Positions 61,536-64,000 of a stretch of 64,000 nucleotides of DNA are shown here, piece after piece. The stretch's first letter is position 1, and every line of letters begins with the position of its first letter. The notes beneath the pieces were generated by a model. It was not told where the DNA came from. It saw only the letters and a program-made list of their open reading frames with translations, and did not search any database. Source of the DNA: Mycobacterium intermedium (GTDB taxonomy: Bacteria > Actinomycetota > Actinomycetes > Mycobacteriales > Mycobacteriaceae). A program made the position numbers and the translations under genes. The stretch spans positions 81,395 through 145,394 of the forward strand of contig NZ_MVHT01000003.1 of assembly GCF_002086275.1 (NCBI RefSeq), given 5' to 3'.

Positions 61536-63044
61536 ATGCCCAAACTTTCCCGAAGTGACTGGTACGACCTGGCTCGCGACACCAACTGGACCTTCCGCTA
61601 CGTCACCGAGGACGAGGTGTTTCCTGAGGAGCTCTCGGGCACGCACCGCGTCTCCACCGACGGATGGCTCAAATGGGACGAGCCCTACAAAGTCGGTTAC
61701 CGCGAGTACGTACACAACCAGGTCACCAAAGACACCACGACCTACTCGTTGAAGAACGCCATCGGCCGCTCCAAGCTGTTCGACCAGCTGGACCCGGGCT
61801 GGAAATCGGTGATCGTCGCCCACTACGGCGCGATCACGATGCCCGAATATCTGGCCTCCATAGGCGAGGCCCGGATGGGCCGCTTCGGCCGTGCGGCCGC
61901 CTGGCGCAACACCGCCACCTTCGGCACCCTCGACGAGATCCGCCACGGTCAGATCCAGGCCTTCTTCCCGTACGGCCTGCTCGACAAGGAACCTCGTGGT
62001 GACTGGGCGCTCAAGGCGTTCCACACCAACAACTGGATCATCCTCGCGGTGCGCTACCTGTTCGACGACATGTTCGTCGCCAACGACGCGTTGTCCATCG
62101 CGTTGCAGCTGACCTTCACGTTGGAGACGGGCTTCACCAACCTGCAATTCCTCGGCATGGCCGCCGACGCCATCGACGTCGGCGACCTGGAGTTCGGGGC
62201 CCTGATCAGCTCCATCCAGACCGACGAGGCACGCCACGCTCAGCAGGGCGAGCCCACCATCAAGGTCCTCATCGACAACGGTGAAGCCGAGTGGGGCCAG
62301 TTCCTCATCGACCACATGTTCTGGCGCTCGTGGCGCATCTTCGCGCTGCTGACCGGCCTGTCGATGGACTACTACACCCCGCTGGAAAGCCGCCGGATGA
62401 GCTTCAAAGAGTTCATCGAAGACTGGGTGGTCAAGCAGTTCGCCGACCAGTTCCGTGACTACGGACTCGAATTCCCCTGGTACTGGGAGGAATTCATCAA
62501 CGAACTGACCTGGTATCACCACGCCATCCACTTGGGCGTGTGGTACTACCGCCCGACCGTGTGGTGGAACCCCGATGCCGGCGTTTCCGAGGAAGAGCGG
62601 TTGTGGCTGGAGAAGAAGTACCCCGGCTGGAACCGTGATTTCGGCAAGAACTGGGACGTCATCATCGAGAACATCCGCAACGGCGATGTCGCGGCGACCT
62701 TCCCGGAGACGGTGCCGATCACCTGCAACCTGTGCCAGCTGCCGATCGTGCGTGCCGCCGGCGTGACCGTTGGGGCGCACTCGGACCCGACACCGCCGTC
62801 ACACGTGCACAACGGCCGCAAGTACCTGTTCTGCTCGGAGCCGTGCAAGTGGATTTTCACCCAGCGCCCCGACCGGTTCGCCGGGCACCAGGCGTTGCTC
62901 GACCGCATCCTTTCCGGCGAAATCAGCCCACCCGATCTGGGCACCATCCTGGAGTACTTCGGTCTTTCACCCGAGGAGCAAGGCCAGGATGCCGACAACT
63001 ACGCATGGGCGTTCAATGGTTCGACCAACGGATCGAAGGGTTAA
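61536..63044 (+). CDS. Soluble diiron monooxygenase hydroxylase alpha subunit (TmoA/IsoA-like)
   Basis: 502 aa. It follows toluene-4-monooxygenase TmoA in order and length: DWYDLARDTNW start, DEPYKVGYREYV, then the diiron motifs GTLDEIRHGQ and QTDEARHAQQG with ExxH, plus GTNLQFLG-type helix and GFTNLQFLGMAADA. C-terminal region has CNLCQLPIV and YLFCSEPCKW, a YHS-type zinc site. Substrate could be an alkene such as isoprene, an alkane or an aromatic. ATG at 61536 was chosen for the AAGGA and the family start. Confidence 0.93.
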   Translation: MPKLSRSDWYDLARDTNWTFRYVTEDEVFPEELSGTHRVSTDGWLKWDEPYKVGYREYVHNQVTKDTTTYSLKNAIGRSKLFDQLDPGWKSVIVAHYGAITMPEYLASIGEARMGRFGRAAAWRNTATFGTLDEIRHGQIQAFFPYGLLDKEPRGDWALKAFHTNNWIILAVRYLFDDMFVANDALSIALQLTFTLETGFTNLQFLGMAADAIDVGDLEFGALISSIQTDEARHAQQGEPTIKVLIDNGEAEWGQFLIDHMFWRSWRIFALLTGLSMDYYTPLESRRMSFKEFIEDWVVKQFADQFRDYGLEFPWYWEEFINELTWYHHAIHLGVWYYRPTVWWNPDAGVSEEERLWLEKKYPGWNRDFGKNWDVIIENIRNGDVAATFPETVPITCNLCQLPIVRAAGVTVGAHSDPTPPSHVHNGRKYLFCSEPCKWIFTQRPDRFAGHQALLDRILSGEISPPDLGTILEYFGLSPEEQGQDADNYAWAFNGSTNGSKG

Positions 63045-63048
63045 GACG

Positions 63049-63294
63049 ATGGCATTGCTTCCCCTTACCGCTTTGTTCGAAGGCGACGTAATGGAACTGC
63101 TCGTCCCCGTCGACGACGCCGACACCGTTGCGGCGGTGACCGCGTCGATCGCCCATCACGTCGTCGGACACCGCGTCGCCAAGCGGGATGCTCCGATCCG
63201 GTTGCGGCACAACGGTGTCGTGCTGGATCCGAACATCGGCATCACGGAGGCCGGTGTCGGGCCACTGGATCACGTCGAGGCCTTCTATGACTAG
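63049..63294 (+). CDS. Monooxygenase gamma subunit (TmoB/IsoB-like)
   Basis: 81 aa. Small ubiquitin-like beta-grasp pattern (LPLTALFEGDVMELLVPVDD, TEAGVGPLDHVEAFYD) as in TmoB. Part of the hydroxylase. 4 bp after the alpha subunit; stop overlaps the Rieske ferredoxin start by 8 bp. Confidence 0.85.
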   Translation: MALLPLTALFEGDVMELLVPVDDADTVAAVTASIAHHVVGHRVAKRDAPIRLRHNGVVLDPNIGITEAGVGPLDHVEAFYD

Positions 63295-63622
63295 TGCGAC
63301 CACCTGGACGCCGGTCGCCACCCTTGACGACCTGTGGGAAGGCGAGGTGGCGGAGTTCTACGTCGGCGACCGGCCGATCCTGCTCGCCCACCTGCGCAGC
63401 GGAGAAATACGCGCCTTCGACGGCCTATGTCCGCACGCCGGCTTCCCGTTGGCCGACGGAGAGGTCGAGAACAACATCCTGACTTGCTCCGCCCACAGTT
63501 GGGAGTTCGATCTCGACACCGGCGCCGGCGTGAACCCCGCCAACTGTCAATTGCAAAGCCACCCAGTACGCATTGACGGCGACCAGATCAACATATCGCT
63601 CACCGAAGGAGACCCCCGATGA
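63287..63622 (+). CDS. Rieske ferredoxin (TmoC/IsoC-like)
   Basis: 111 aa. Rieske motif LCPHAGFPL and CSAHSWEFD: CxH-16-CxxH. Supplies electrons to the diiron hydroxylase. Overlap with both neighbours (8 bp and 4 bp). Confidence 0.92.
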   Translation: MTSATTWTPVATLDDLWEGEVAEFYVGDRPILLAHLRSGEIRAFDGLCPHAGFPLADGEVENNILTCSAHSWEFDLDTGAGVNPANCQLQSHPVRIDGDQINISLTEGDPR

Positions 63623-63936
63623 CCGCTGCAGCCGAACGAGACAAGCTCGTCGGTCCCGTGGTTCGCGGCTTCGACCCCGACATCGTCGCGGCGGTCATCG
63701 AAGCCGCGCAAGTCGATAACCCCGACGTCGACCTCACCATCGACGACCATGCCGGATACGTGCGCATCCACGCCCCCCGATTCCTGCGCATCACTCGGGC
63801 GAGCCTGGAATCCGCTGCGGGCCAGGACTTCCCGCTGGCCACCCTGGAACCGGCGCTGTCGGGATTCGCCGGCCGGATCCGGTACATCGGCGACGACGAA
63901 CTGCACTGGTACCTGGACCGAGAGGACTCTCAATGA
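63619..63936 (+). CDS. Monooxygenase coupling/effector protein (TmoD/MmoB-like)
   Basis: 105 aa. LVGPVVRGFDPDIVAAVIEA and VDLTIDDHAGYVRIHAP match the MmoB/DmpM family. It binds the hydroxylase and tunes oxygen activation. Last complete gene of the window; a beta-subunit gene (TmoE-like) is expected next. Confidence 0.9.
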   Translation: MTAAAERDKLVGPVVRGFDPDIVAAVIEAAQVDNPDVDLTIDDHAGYVRIHAPRFLRITRASLESAAGQDFPLATLEPALSGFAGRIRYIGDDELHWYLDREDSQ

Positions 63937-63971
63937 AGATGTCAAGCCGCCGACTGTGTGATTGGGGGTGA
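63933..63971 (+). other. Truncated frame where the beta-subunit gene is expected
   Basis: ATG overlapping the TmoD stop by 4 bp, exactly as the preceding gene junctions, but the frame ends at TGA after 12 codons (MKMSSRRLCDWG). No TmoE-like N-terminus is present. Either the operon is interrupted here or the beta subunit starts beyond the window. Confidence 0.5.
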
Positions 63972-64000
63972 GTCGGGTTGCCAGGTGCGGTTGTCACGGA

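Overview
The window is high-GC actinobacterial DNA from a Mycobacterium, most likely a slow-growing environmental or opportunistic species. Evidence: a PE_PGRS gene, a secreted cutinase, a DUF3558 lipoprotein, a mycofactocin-type SDR, many TetR regulators with lipid or steroid-type oxidoreductases, and blocks resembling M. tuberculosis Rv0072-Rv0073, Rv0077c-Rv0078 and Rv0081-Rv0087. No tRNA, rRNA, CRISPR array or complete insertion sequence was recognised.

Layout. 1-9.5 kb: an SDR, a CGNR zinc-finger regulator, a thioesterase-HxlR pair, a DUF2127 membrane protein, an MmgE/PrpD protein, a methyltransferase, an SDR, and a SulP permease next to a sulfate-binding-type protein. 9.6-17.3 kb: a PE_PGRS with a C-terminal propeller-like domain, two Baeyer-Villiger-type flavin monooxygenases, two divergent paralogous TetR genes and a luciferase-like oxidoreductase. 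17.4-22.7 kb: cutinase, TetR/PPOX pair, Tat-exported polysaccharide deacetylase, lipoprotein hydrolase. 22.8-28.6 kb: a catabolic cluster (Rieske oxygenase, TetR, P450 remnant, mycofactocin-type SDR, crotonase, SDR) divergent from a PaaX regulator. 29.2-36.6 kb: an ArsR gene and a six-gene complex-I/hydrogenase-like operon whose large subunit lacks the nickel-binding cysteines. 36.6-48.4 kb: a 73-bp tandem repeat, the TetR and alpha/beta-hydrolase pair, an esterase pseudogene and its intact paralogue, a thiolase-like/DUF35 pair with TetR, DUF1214 and sulfotransferase genes, an acyltransferase and a MarR gene. 48.4-53.5 kb: two paralogous FtsX-type permeases, one ABC ATPase fused to a cyclic-nucleotide-binding domain, and a TetR with small membrane proteins. 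53.9-57.3 kb: cytochrome b561 with a catalase-family protein, a small membrane protein, and a STAS/anti-sigma-kinase-like pair. 57.5-64 kb: an amidohydrolase and Rieske oxygenase, then a MarR gene divergent from a toluene-4-monooxygenase/isoprene-monooxygenase-like soluble diiron monooxygenase operon that stops abruptly after the coupling-protein gene at the window edge.

The overall theme is accessory catabolism and redox chemistry in small, locally regulated units. Several regulators sit beside strong inverted repeats, two of which include start codons (709-737 and 42894-42916). Decay is visible in a P450 ghost and an esterase pseudogene. All functions are inferred from sequence patterns only; no database search or alignment was run.
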